A DNA stretch of 15,624 nucleotides from Campylobacteraceae bacterium (GCA_022758985.1 JAEMQC010000143.1:1-15624), one strand, 5' to 3'. Positions 1-8,331 are shown, counted from the stretch's first letter. Numbers and translations: made by a program. The notes: generated by a model not told the origin, from the letters alone.

Positions 1-31
1 CCTATGATTATGTGTTTTGTCTATGTTTACA

Positions 32-47
32 CTCTTTAACTAAAGAG
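32..47. repeat. 7-bp palindrome downstream of the operon end
   Basis: CTCTTTA at 32-38 and TAAAGAG at 41-47 form a perfect inverted repeat with two bases between the arms. It lies about 50 bases beyond the stop codon of the last minus-strand gene, in an AT-rich stretch. It could be a weak terminator or a protein site. The stem is AU-rich and has no clear U-tract after it in the minus direction, so I cannot assign a role. Nothing else is visible in bases 1-95. Confidence 0.3.
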
Positions 48-95
48 CAGATTAAAATGCTATTTTTAATATTTTTTATGACGTTTTTATTACCG

Positions 96-1886
96 TCATC
101 TGTTCCATATATCGCAAGGGCCGAGAAGAAGCCTATTTTTTTTGAAGATGGTGTGCATTCTAGTTAGAATAAATTCTAGTTTTTTAATAGTGTTTATCGC
201 AAACGGTCCTTTGTTGAGCATAACGCAGTCCGCTCTTTGAGCAAAGGCGGCATCGGTGATTTCGGCACGACTAGGTAGGTTGTTTTTCATCTGGTTTTCG
301 AGCACTTGAGTCGCAAATATCACAGGAGTATGGGCGGCTTCACACAAATCTAGTATCTCTTCTTGCAGATAAGACATATTTTCAAATTCGACCTCTATCG
401 CCAAATCCCCTCTGGCTATCATAATACCGCCAAACTCGTGATACATCAACGCTTCAAGTATCGAAGGCAGATTTTTTACGGCTAGTTTCGTCTCTATTTT
501 TGCGACTATCGCTATGTGCTCTTTATTATTAGCGCGCAGTATATCTTTGAGTGCAATTATGTCTTTGTCGCTTTGCGCAAAAGAGATTCCTATTATATCC
601 GCATATTCAAGTACATATTCAAGGTTTTTTCTATCTTCGTCGGTGATGGCGTCAACCAATGTCTTGCTGTCGGGAAAATTTATTCCCTTCTCCTCTTTTA
701 GCGTCTCTCCTTTTGCTTTGGATTGGACTACCTTGCAAAGCAAGCCGTTATTTTGTTTTTGTATTACAATAAGCCCTATTTTACCGTCGTCTATAAATAC
801 CTTATCGCCTACCTTTGCATCCTTCGTAAACTCTTTTTGTGTACAAAAAATCGCCGCCGGCTCTACAATTTCATCGTTTTTATCTCTACTTGCGCCGTAT
901 CCCGTAATTTCATCTATCGACAAAAACAGCGTATCGCCTTCAAAAAGCCTTATCTCCTCGGTTACTTCGGGTAGATTTAGTATTCCGGTTTCATAGATGT
1001 TTTTTTTGCTCTTTATGGTAAGCCTGCTATTTTCTTCAAGCGTAATTTTTTTATTAAGCTCGCAGATTATGTAATCTTTTTCTACGGATAGAACTTTTAA
1101 TCTCCTCTCTTTTTCTCCCGGCGTGCACAGATGTATTTCATCCTCTTTTTTGGCTTTTTTGTAAAACTCCGGCTCGACCTCTATGCTATAAGCATTTTCA
1201 AAACTGTCGTTATCGGTTTTTTTGGTGATATAGAGATTTGTTCCGGCTTTAAGCTTTATTTTTGCCTTTACCTTTCTGATTTTTCCAGTTCTAATTTTCG
1301 GACCGGCAAGGTCTACGTAGATTTTTAGCTTGTTTTGAGGGTGAAGGTTTTGATTTAGTTCGGCTATTTTTGAAGCCATAATCCCCCACTCTTTCGGGCC
1401 GTCATGGGCGGTATTTATTCTGAATATTCCTACTCCAGCGTTTGCGAACTCCTCTATCATGGACGGCTCTTTTGCGGCTTCTGATGGCAGAGTAAGCATG
1501 ATTTTGGTTTCCGCTCTCTTTTTTACCCTAGGTTCTCCTCCGAAAATCATCGCTCTTTTGGCCATAATCTCTTCGGCCTCGTCTATGGATAGCACGTTTT
1601 CACTATTTTGAAACTCTATGTTTTGGCATCTGGATAGCATCTCTACTATCAAATCAAGCGAATAGAGTATATGCGGTTGAGACCTTCCGAGAGATGAAAG
1701 ACCGAGTCTTGTGAGTCTATCTTGAAGCTCCGTGTTGTCTTTTTGTCTGAGTCTTAGGTAGTGCCTCATATTTATAAGACTTTTTGGATTTTTGCATCCT
1801 TCGACGGACGTCTGCGTTTTTGCTACAAAATCTCTAAGCTCAATAACTTCGGCTAAAATTTTTTTCGTGTTTTCTGTTGTTGGCAT
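96..1886 (-). CDS. Pyruvate kinase-like protein with N-terminal extension and duplicated B domain
   Basis: Predicted to interconvert phosphoenolpyruvate + ADP and pyruvate + ATP in the cytosol. It has 596 aa against about 470-480 for usual bacterial enzymes. Residues 1-120 are a helical extension (LGLSSLGRSQ at 61-70). The catalytic barrel starts near 125. FRINTAHD (155-162) keeps the substrate Arg and Asn but has Ala where the K+-ligand Ser normally sits. LAGPKIRTG (193-201) carries Lys at the position linked to K+ independence. AKIETK (462-467), MIARGDL (489-495) and ATQVLE (525-530) are the remaining active-site blocks. The region 200-405, which should hold one lid (B) domain of about 100 aa, is twice that size and looks like two copies, ending in ILNLPE and GINFPD. 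The usual C-terminal allosteric domain is absent. Start ATG with GGAAAGG upstream; 15 bases after the acyl-CoA synthetase gene. Activity is inferred; a regulatory or PEP-sensing role is possible. Confidence 0.8.
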   Translation of the reverse strand: MPTTENTKKILAEVIELRDFVAKTQTSVEGCKNPKSLINMRHYLRLRQKDNTELQDRLTRLGLSSLGRSQPHILYSLDLIVEMLSRCQNIEFQNSENVLSIDEAEEIMAKRAMIFGGEPRVKKRAETKIMLTLPSEAAKEPSMIEEFANAGVGIFRINTAHDGPKEWGIMASKIAELNQNLHPQNKLKIYVDLAGPKIRTGKIRKVKAKIKLKAGTNLYITKKTDNDSFENAYSIEVEPEFYKKAKKEDEIHLCTPGEKERRLKVLSVEKDYIICELNKKITLEENSRLTIKSKKNIYETGILNLPEVTEEIRLFEGDTLFLSIDEITGYGASRDKNDEIVEPAAIFCTQKEFTKDAKVGDKVFIDDGKIGLIVIQKQNNGLLCKVVQSKAKGETLKEEKGINFPDSKTLVDAITDEDRKNLEYVLEYADIIGISFAQSDKDIIALKDILRANNKEHIAIVAKIETKLAVKNLPSILEALMYHEFGGIMIARGDLAIEVEFENMSYLQEEILDLCEAAHTPVIFATQVLENQMKNNLPSRAEITDAAFAQRADCVMLNKGPFAINTIKKLEFILTRMHTIFKKNRLLLGPCDIWNR

Positions 1887-1901
1887 GGCAGCCTTTCCTT
1901 A

Positions 1902-3836
1902 TTATAAAAACGATGTTGCAGACTGTAACGTCTTAAAAAACAGCTTCTGTTTTGCTCTTAAGTAGTTTTTTGCCTCCTCCATCTCATGTCCGCCAAGTAG
2001 TATCGGATATATCTTTTTGCCCCACTCTCTTTCGCAAAGTTTGGCTATATTGAGCTCGTCGGTCATATATTGCGGCGTTACCAGCAGATAGATAAGGTCT
2101 ACGTTTTCAAATTTAGTGACTATGTCGAGCGTAGCCTCGTATCTATCGGCCATAGCGTCGCCTATTATGTCCACCGGATTATTCTTGGACCAGTTCGAAG
2201 GTAGTACCGCATCAAGCGCCGAAATCTCCTCTTTTGAGAGCTGATAAAGTTTTCGGCCGTGGTCTATTATGTAGTCCGTCAAAATCGTAGCCGGGCCGCC
2301 CGCATTTGTTACTATAAGGATATTGTTAACCTCGTTTAGAGGGTTGAAAAGTAGCGCCTCGATATTATCCTCTATTTTAGCGCCTACGGACTCTATAAGC
2401 CCCTTGAACATCTCATAGTTGCCGCTAAGGTTGCCGGTATGGGAAAATGCAGCCTTTTTACTCTCTGCAGATTTTCCAGTTTTGAAGATATAGACTTTTT
2501 TCTTGCTCTCTCTTATCGCTCTCAAAAACTCTTTGCCGTTTTGGATACCTTCTGCGTATACCGATATGTATTTGCAGCTATCCTCAGTGTTGAGCATATC
2601 TATCATCTCCGCAAAGTCTAAGTCGACCATATTGCCACAAGAGATTAGATGCGAAAAGCCCACGCTTGCATCATACGCCTTGTCCATAAGTGCAGAAAGT
2701 ACGGCTCCGGATTGAGATAGCAGCGCAAGCTCACCGCTTCTAAGGCCACCTATACCAAACGTTAGATTTAGCTCTTTTTGACCATTTAGGTATCCCAGGC
2801 AGTTTGGACCTATGACATTGAAGTTATGCTCTTTTGCGAGCTCGGCAATGATACGCTCCGAATCGTAGTCTCCGACTTCTTTAAAACCGGCGGATATGAT
2901 GATTAGGTTTTTTATGTTTTTCTTGATTAGCTCTTTTGTAGTCTCAACGACGAATTTCGACGGTATCGTAATAACCGCCGTATCTATATCGCCCTCTATT
3001 TTTGATACGCTTGTATATAGCTCTTTGCCAAACAGCTCTCCGCCTTTTGCGTTTACGAAAAACATATCGCCTTTATAGGTAAGAGAGTTTTTGGCTATAG
3101 CATATCCTACTTTTGTCGGATCGGACGAGGCGCCTATTATGGCTACTCTTTCGTTTTGAAAGAAGTTTGGTCTATTTTTTCTAAGCGTACCGAGTTTTTC
3201 AGGTCTTGCTTCGCCTCTTTTGATGCGTGCGTCGACTGTCTTTAGTCCATCTTTTGTCAATAGCACAGGATTGAAGTCCAGCTCTACTATATCCGGGTTT
3301 GCTTTGGCGAAGTTTTGCACCGATTTTATAAATTTTACGGCCATCTCTATGTCAAAATCAAAACCTCTGAAGCCATCGAAAATCCTGGATATTTTTGTTA
3401 GTTTTATGGCTCTTTTTATCTCTTCATCATCCGCATATATATCTATATAGCAGACATCTTTGTACATCTCCAAAAATACGCCGCCCTTGCCGAATACGAT
3501 TGTTTTGCCGAATATCTCGTCGTCGACAAGTCCCACATAAAGCTCTTGCCCGCTAAGCATCTCCACGACTATAAAGCTATCTGTTTCGTCAAGCTTTACG
3601 CCTTTAGCCGCTATATTTGAGATTATCTCCTCTTTTGCCGCATTTAGCTCTTCGTTTGACGAGATGTTTAGCTTTACCGCTCCAAAGTCGCTTTTATGTA
3701 CTACTTTTTCGGATTCTATCTTTATTACTGCCGGAAAAAAATCGACGCTAATCGTTTCATCTATCCTAAAAGAGGCGAATTTAGGCGTCGCTATTTTGTA
3801 ACTTCCCAGCATCTCGTATATCTTGGATTCTGTCAT
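1902..3836 (-). CDS. ADP-forming acyl-CoA (acetyl-CoA) synthetase, beta-alpha fusion
   Basis: Likely makes acetate and ATP from acetyl-CoA, ADP and phosphate. It belongs to the NDP-forming acyl-CoA synthetase superfamily, related to succinyl-CoA synthetase. Residues 1-205 are the ATP-grasp (beta) part: HKSD at 47-50 contains the beta-subunit catalytic His, and IVFGKGG (113-119) is the nucleotide-binding strand. Residues 225-644 are the alpha part: CoA-binding Rossmann domain (AIIGASSDP, 232-240), IGPNCLGY (342-349), LLSQSGAV (372-379), and SHTGNLSG (465-472), whose His466 is the expected phosphorylated residue. Most fused enzymes of this type run alpha then beta; here the order is reversed. 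Start ATG three bases after the preceding stop, with AAAGGA upstream. Placement after glycolysis genes suggests the ATP-yielding last step of acetate formation. Propionyl- or other acyl-CoA substrates cannot be excluded. Confidence 0.85.
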   Translation of the reverse strand: MTESKIYEMLGSYKIATPKFASFRIDETISVDFFPAVIKIESEKVVHKSDFGAVKLNISSNEELNAAKEEIISNIAAKGVKLDETDSFIVVEMLSGQELYVGLVDDEIFGKTIVFGKGGVFLEMYKDVCYIDIYADDEEIKRAIKLTKISRIFDGFRGFDFDIEMAVKFIKSVQNFAKANPDIVELDFNPVLLTKDGLKTVDARIKRGEARPEKLGTLRKNRPNFFQNERVAIIGASSDPTKVGYAIAKNSLTYKGDMFFVNAKGGELFGKELYTSVSKIEGDIDTAVITIPSKFVVETTKELIKKNIKNLIIISAGFKEVGDYDSERIIAELAKEHNFNVIGPNCLGYLNGQKELNLTFGIGGLRSGELALLSQSGAVLSALMDKAYDASVGFSHLISCGNMVDLDFAEMIDMLNTEDSCKYISVYAEGIQNGKEFLRAIRESKKKVYIFKTGKSAESKKAAFSHTGNLSGNYEMFKGLIESVGAKIEDNIEALLFNPLNEVNNILIVTNAGGPATILTDYIIDHGRKLYQLSKEEISALDAVLPSNWSKNNPVDIIGDAMADRYEATLDIVTKFENVDLIYLLVTPQYMTDELNIAKLCEREWGKKIYPILLGGHEMEEAKNYLRAKQKLFFKTLQSATSFL

Positions 3837-3839
3837 CGT

Positions 3840-5039
3840 TTATCCTTTGTGGCAAGATTTTGCGAGAGCTTTTTTGCATTGTCTGATTAACGGCCATTTG
3901 TACATATGACTAACCATCTGCTTGGCTAAAAAACCTATAAAGCCAGAAAGCTTTATGCCGTATATAATGCCGGCCGTGAAGTAGCCGCCAAGCGCTACGA
4001 GAACTCCAGGCAACTCAAAATCCACCTCTTTTAGATTTTTTCCATCTTTGCTTGCTATGATATTATGGGCTGCGATGTCCGCCGAAAATTCTGCCAGCAT
4101 AGCTGTAGGCGCTAACACTTTTCCGTCTAAATTTACGATTTCGGCGCAATCCCCTATGGCGAATACATTATCAAAGCCTTTTACTCTCAAGCGCTCGTCT
4201 ACTTTTAACTGCCCTCTTTGATTGTATTCGAAACCATCACCCTCTATTTTCCTGACCTCAATACCGCCTGTCCATATCATAAAATTCATAGGTATCGTCA
4301 TGTTATTGGACAGATGCACGCAATGTTCTTCAACCTTTAGTATCCTGTTTCCGGTAATTATATTAACCCCGAGCTTCTCGAGTCTTTTTCTGCTTTTTTT
4401 CACAAGATAACCGTCTAGCCCGTTTAGTATATCGCTCGAGCCTTCGATCAGATATACACAGATGCCCCCACATGCGTATCCGCCCATAGCAAAAAATCTT
4501 TGCGAATACTCCGCCATTGCCGCAGCTATCTCTACCCCGGAGAGCCCGCCGCCGCCTATCACTATATTAAAATCTGGATTTAGGCTGCAAGTACCCTCGG
4601 ATTCTACTTTTTTATATATGGCCTCTTCGAACTTTAGCTTGAACTCGAAAGCTCTTTTGATGCTCTTTACGCCGTGCGCATGCTCCGTCAGTCCTTCCAC
4701 GAAAGACGGAAAGAATGTCCTTGAGCCGTTGGCTATAATGAGATAGTCGTATGAGAGCTCTTCGCCGCACGCCGTTATTATCTTGTTTTCGGCGGGTGCT
4801 ATCCTTGTTATTTTACGCTGCAAAAAGCTAACATTAGAACCGTAAAAAAGAGTTATAAGGCTTACGCTGATATCAGTTATCGTAGTTTTGTTGGCTATAA
4901 AATCGTAGACATCCGTTTGCAGGTAGTGATAGGGGTGTGAATCTATGAGTGTTACCTCTAATTCCGGGTGCTTTTCAAGAGCTCTTGCAGATCTGATACC
5001 GCCGTATCCGCCGCCGATTATGAGTACTTTTTTTCGCAT
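3840..5039 (-). CDS. NDH-2-like FAD/NAD-dependent oxidoreductase
   Basis: A two-dinucleotide-fold flavoprotein related to type II NADH:quinone oxidoreductase, 399 aa, the usual length. The FAD fold is at the N-terminus (IIGGGYGG, 7-14). The NAD(P) fold is in the middle (VIGGGGLSG, 160-168), with Glu199 at the end of the following strand (LIEGSS), a residue that usually favours NADH. FAIGDCA (293-299) is the second FAD contact. The segment after it, APTAMLAEFSAD (310-321), lacks the paired glutamines seen in the quinone-binding motif of typical NDH-2 enzymes. The amphipathic C-terminus (about 360-385) could attach it to the membrane; there is no clear transmembrane helix. It starts five bases after the pfkA stop. 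A role in reoxidising NADH from glycolysis is inferred; a sulfide:quinone-type or other acceptor is possible. Confidence 0.75.
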   Translation of the reverse strand: MRKKVLIIGGGYGGIRSARALEKHPELEVTLIDSHPYHYLQTDVYDFIANKTTITDISVSLITLFYGSNVSFLQRKITRIAPAENKIITACGEELSYDYLIIANGSRTFFPSFVEGLTEHAHGVKSIKRAFEFKLKFEEAIYKKVESEGTCSLNPDFNIVIGGGGLSGVEIAAAMAEYSQRFFAMGGYACGGICVYLIEGSSDILNGLDGYLVKKSRKRLEKLGVNIITGNRILKVEEHCVHLSNNMTIPMNFMIWTGGIEVRKIEGDGFEYNQRGQLKVDERLRVKGFDNVFAIGDCAEIVNLDGKVLAPTAMLAEFSADIAAHNIIASKDGKNLKEVDFELPGVLVALGGYFTAGIIYGIKLSGFIGFLAKQMVSHMYKWPLIRQCKKALAKSCHKG

Positions 5040-5044
5040 GCGGC

Positions 5045-6007
5045 TTATCTCGTAAGCTTTTTGGCTAGCTTGATAAGATCTGGTTTTATCTGGTATTTTT
5101 GAGAGTTGATATAATCTATGCTTACAAAATCAAATTTTGACTCTTTGTAGACTATGACATTTCTATCGTCAGGCTTTAGCATTAATTTATCGATTGAGAG
5201 TTTTGCGAATTCAAATGCCATTAGCCTATCGAACACGCTAGGGCTCCCGCCTCTTTGTATATGTCCTATTACGCTTACCCTAGACTCCATGCCGATATTG
5301 TCTTTAAACCATGCGGCTACTTTGTCGGACATTTTGGCGCCTTCCGCAACTATGGCTATTATATAGCTTCGCCCCTCTTTTATCTGCTGTTTAAATCTCT
5401 TCTCTAGAGCATCAAAGTCGTTTTCTATCTCAGGAACTACCAGCATCTCCGCTCCGCTTGTAAGAGCCGATACCAAAGCCAGATAACCGCAATCCCTACC
5501 CATAGTCTCTATAACAAAAGCTCTTTTGAAAGATGCGGCCGTGTCTCTAATGTCGTCTATAGACTCCCTGATGACGTTTAGCGCCGTATCTACGCCAAGA
5601 CAGTAGTCTGTGCCGAAAATATCGTTGTCTATAGTAGTCGGAATTCCGACGAAGTTTACGCCAAAATCGTGATAAAACTGTCGCATGGCGCGAAACGAAC
5701 CGTCGCCACCGAGTACGACAAGCTTATCTATGCCTTTTGATTTCAGATTTTCATACGCAATCTTCCTGTGTTCTATCTCGAAAAATCTTTTGGAGCGGGA
5801 GGAGCGTATAACCGTACCGCCTCTGTGGATTATGCCACCCACCCTCTCGTGCGTCGCTTCTTTGATTTCATCGTCTATAAGCCCTTCTAGGCCGTCGTAT
5901 ATCAGATAAGGCTTTATCCCCAACTCAAAACTATACTCAACAAACTGCTTTATTGCCGGATTCATCCCGGCTGCGTCGCCTCCGGAACACATTATGGCTA
6001 TAGACAT
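5045..6007 (-). CDS. pfkA: 6-phosphofructokinase (PfkA family)
   Basis: Phosphorylates fructose-6-phosphate to fructose-1,6-bisphosphate, the committed glycolytic step, in the cytosol. Length is 320 aa, exactly that of the E. coli enzyme, and numbering coincides. Seen: MCSGGDAAGMN (6-16), GGDGS (100-104) with Gly104 as in ATP-dependent enzymes, TIDNDI (125-130) with catalytic Asp127, IETMGRDCG (166-174), and ESRVSVIGHIQRGG (241-254) with Arg243. Position 124 is Thr, where the E. coli ATP enzyme has Gly and pyrophosphate enzymes have Lys. ATP use is therefore favoured but not proved. ATG start with AAAGGA overlapping the pgi stop codon, nine bases from it. Many Campylobacter species lack this gene, so its presence indicates a working downhill glycolysis here. 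Confidence 0.93.
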   Translation of the reverse strand: MSIAIMCSGGDAAGMNPAIKQFVEYSFELGIKPYLIYDGLEGLIDDEIKEATHERVGGIIHRGGTVIRSSRSKRFFEIEHRKIAYENLKSKGIDKLVVLGGDGSFRAMRQFYHDFGVNFVGIPTTIDNDIFGTDYCLGVDTALNVIRESIDDIRDTAASFKRAFVIETMGRDCGYLALVSALTSGAEMLVVPEIENDFDALEKRFKQQIKEGRSYIIAIVAEGAKMSDKVAAWFKDNIGMESRVSVIGHIQRGGSPSVFDRLMAFEFAKLSIDKLMLKPDDRNVIVYKESKFDFVSIDYINSQKYQIKPDLIKLAKKLTR

Positions 6008-6016
6008 GCAAATCCT

Positions 6017-7282
6017 TTATTTTTTGCTTAGTTTTTCAAACAGTTTTCTCTTTCCAAATTCGACGCCTGGCTGGTCATAGGTATTTATATCAAACGCCTT
6101 GCCCGCAATCGCCGTCAAAAGTTCGTAATAAAATATAAGAGCGCCTATGCTCTCTTCGTTCAAGGTGTCTAGCTCGATTATATCTACCGGAATATTTTTT
6201 TCCACAAGCGTCTCAAGCGTGGCTTCGCATTGCGCGTTTAGTAGATCAGCTAGATTTAGACCGTTTACGAAGTCCGTTTTTTCTAGATTTTTTATCGTAA
6301 TATTCGGTATTTTTGAGTTGTTTTTGAACTCTTTTACCTTTACGAACGTAACGCTTTTGTTTTTAGGTCCCTCCACAATAAGCTGCAAAAAGGAGTGCTG
6401 ATCTACCGAGCCGACAAGTCCTATTGGGGTAAGACCGACGTTTTTCCCATCTTTGTCTATTTTGCCAAGGCTCTCTGCCCAAAGCTGAACATACCACGCC
6501 GTTAGCTTATCCAGCGAACTAGAATATGAAAACAAGACATTTATAGGGTATTTCTCATAGTTGTGAACATAATAGAGCGCTTTTTTTATCATCTCGAATT
6601 CATTCGCGTCAAAGAAACTTTTTTTGAATTTTGCGGCGCCAAGAAGGAGCTTTCTTATGTCATACCCGAGTATCGCAAGCGGCAAGAGGCCGACGGCGCT
6701 AAGCACCGAAAATCTACCGCCAACATTAGGCGCTATATAAAATCTCTCAAGACCGAATTCCTTGCCAAATCTATCAAGGGGAGAGTCCTCATCTGTAATA
6801 ATTAAAAATCTTTTTTTGAGTCTAGGATTCTCTATGGTTTTAAAAAATTTGGCTATAACGTATTTTGCAAGGCTCGTCGTTTCTATTGTAGAGCCCGATT
6901 TTGAAATCATAATAAAAAGCGTATCTTTGGCCTTGACACCCGATAGGAGGGCGCCCACTTCGTTTGGATCGCAATTTTCCAAAAATATGAGATTGATATC
7001 GTTTCTGTTTTTGGAGTGTTTGAGGGCACAGTCTACAGCTTTTGTACCAAGACTTGAGCCGCCGATGCCAAGCAAAACTAGATTTTTAATTTTGCCCTTA
7101 TATACGGCGTTATTTGAAAGTATGAATTTGTATATATTGTCTACGGTTCGAGCCGAATCTGTAGGAAGGCTGTAAAAGCCTATGCTTTGCTGCTCTTCGC
7201 ATATTTTTGCAAAAAGAGTCTCTACTTCGCTCTCTTTGATAGGTTTTAAAGCTTCTTCAAAAAAGAGCTTAGTGGAAATCAT
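6017..7282 (-). CDS. pgi: Glucose-6-phosphate isomerase, compact form
   Basis: Interconverts glucose-6-phosphate and fructose-6-phosphate in the cytosol. It has 421 aa, a compact form compared with about 550 aa in E. coli. It shows the two sugar-isomerase folds: LGIGGSSLG (71-79), ISKSGSTIETT (126-136) for phosphate binding, GGRFSVLSAVG (188-198), QLWAESLGK (266-274) with the catalytic Glu270, DQHSFLQ (294-300) with the ring-opening His296, and the family signature YDQPGVEFGK (402-411) ending in Lys411. All the catalytic residues I would look for are present, so the short length reflects loss of peripheral segments. The ATG lies one base after the gap stop codon, and its ribosome binding site is inside the last gap codons. 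It links the glucan phosphorylase (via an external phosphoglucomutase) to phosphofructokinase. Confidence 0.95.
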   Translation of the reverse strand: MISTKLFFEEALKPIKESEVETLFAKICEEQQSIGFYSLPTDSARTVDNIYKFILSNNAVYKGKIKNLVLLGIGGSSLGTKAVDCALKHSKNRNDINLIFLENCDPNEVGALLSGVKAKDTLFIMISKSGSTIETTSLAKYVIAKFFKTIENPRLKKRFLIITDEDSPLDRFGKEFGLERFYIAPNVGGRFSVLSAVGLLPLAILGYDIRKLLLGAAKFKKSFFDANEFEMIKKALYYVHNYEKYPINVLFSYSSSLDKLTAWYVQLWAESLGKIDKDGKNVGLTPIGLVGSVDQHSFLQLIVEGPKNKSVTFVKVKEFKNNSKIPNITIKNLEKTDFVNGLNLADLLNAQCEATLETLVEKNIPVDIIELDTLNEESIGALIFYYELLTAIAGKAFDINTYDQPGVEFGKRKLFEKLSKK

Positions 7283-7283
7283 C

Positions 7284-8279
7284 TTAGCCTCCTACATATT
7301 TTGCCATATCAACAAGTCTGGAAGTGTATCCCCATTCGTTATCGTACCACGCTACGATTTTTACCATATTTCCGTCAACTACCTGAGTAGAGTCCGGAAC
7401 AAATATGGAGCTATACGTAGAGCCGATAAAATCGGATGAAACTCTCATCTCTTCATCATACTCTATCAACCCTTTGTAACCATTTTGTGACGCCTCTTTG
7501 TATATTGCGTTTATCTCTTCTTTCGTTACGCTTCTTTTGAGGTAACAGTTAAGATCCACTATAGATACATCCGGAGTCGGTACTCTTAGGCTATAACCGT
7601 TTAGTTTGCCGTTTAGTTCCGGAATGACTTTGCCGATTGCTTTTGCCGCACCGGTAGATGTCGGTATGATGTTTACCGCCGCCGCTCTGGCTCTTCTTTT
7701 GTCTTTTGAGTGTTTGACGTCTAGTATATTTTGGTCGTTAGTGTAGCTATGCACCGTAGTCATGAGTCCTTTTTCTATGCCTACAGCGTCGTGAAGAACT
7801 TTCGTTATCGGGGCAAGCGCATTTGTTGTGCAAGAAGCGTTTGAAATTATCGCCTCCCCTTTGTATTCAAGGTGATTTACACCGTAAACGTATGTCGGAG
7901 TATCGTCTTTTGCCGGAGCCGAGAACACTACTTTCTTGACACCATTTTTAAGATGTGCCTGCGCTTTATCCATGCTAAGTATAGCCCCCGTGCATTCAAG
8001 CACCAGCTCCGCTCCGCAAGAGCCAAAATCAAGATTTGCAGGGTCTCTGTCGCTAAAAATTTTAACTCTATTTTTTCCTATTTGAAACGTAGTATCGTCA
8101 AGAAGCCTTACGTCTTCGTATGCTCCGTGCACGGAGTCGTATTTGAGCAGGTATTCGAGCATATCAGGTTTCATAGTTGCATTAACCGCTACCAGTTCTA
8201 TGTCGTCTCTCTTGGCGATAATTCTCGCCGCTATCATTCCGATTCTTCCAAAACCGTTTATCGCTACTTTCAAAGCCAT
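7284..8279 (-). CDS. gap: Glyceraldehyde-3-phosphate dehydrogenase, possibly NADP-preferring
   Basis: Oxidises and phosphorylates glyceraldehyde-3-phosphate to 1,3-bisphosphoglycerate, using a tetramer of Rossmann and catalytic domains. It has 331 aa. Seen: INGFGRIG (7-14), ASCTTNALAP (148-157) with nucleophile Cys150, His177 in TTVHSYTNDQ, and WYDNEWGY (311-318). The open frame extends 20 codons further upstream to 8339, but ATG at 8279 is chosen: it gives the canonical N-terminus MALKVAINGFGRIG and has GGAG eight bases upstream, whereas the longer version would overlap the pyruvate kinase gene. Where NAD enzymes have Asp (position 32 in the Bacillus numbering) this protein has Ala34 (AVNATMKP), and the Leu-Pro pair in the S-loop is Val188-Lys189. 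Both changes recall NADP-using or anabolic GapB-type enzymes. A 52-base AT-rich gap precedes the gene. Confidence 0.95.
   Translation of the reverse strand: MALKVAINGFGRIGMIAARIIAKRDDIELVAVNATMKPDMLEYLLKYDSVHGAYEDVRLLDDTTFQIGKNRVKIFSDRDPANLDFGSCGAELVLECTGAILSMDKAQAHLKNGVKKVVFSAPAKDDTPTYVYGVNHLEYKGEAIISNASCTTNALAPITKVLHDAVGIEKGLMTTVHSYTNDQNILDVKHSKDKRRARAAAVNIIPTSTGAAKAIGKVIPELNGKLNGYSLRVPTPDVSIVDLNCYLKRSVTKEEINAIYKEASQNGYKGLIEYDEEMRVSSDFIGSTYSSIFVPDSTQVVDGNMVKIVAWYDNEWGYTSRLVDMAKYVGG
7288..7292 (-). promoter_or_regulatory. Ribosome binding site of pgi inside the end of gap
   Basis: On the minus strand the last two glycine codons of gap read GGAGGC, directly before TAA-G-ATG. The GGAGG lies six bases upstream of the pgi ATG and is the only good ribosome site. 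Ribosomes ending gap translation would therefore sit on the pgi start, which implies tight translational coupling. Confidence 0.65.
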
Positions 8280-8331
8280 CAAATCTCCTATATTATTAAC
8301 GTTGTTTTTTAAAATCTTAACATTCGTAGTT

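Noticed and set aside
6762..7175. 137-aa plus-strand frame opposite pgi.
   Set aside because: Same reason: it mirrors a conserved coding region and shows no protein family features.
8280..8331. Internal promoter in the AT-rich 52-base gap before gap.
   Set aside because: A TAATAT-like run exists but it leaves almost no leader and has no convincing -35; AT-richness alone explains it.
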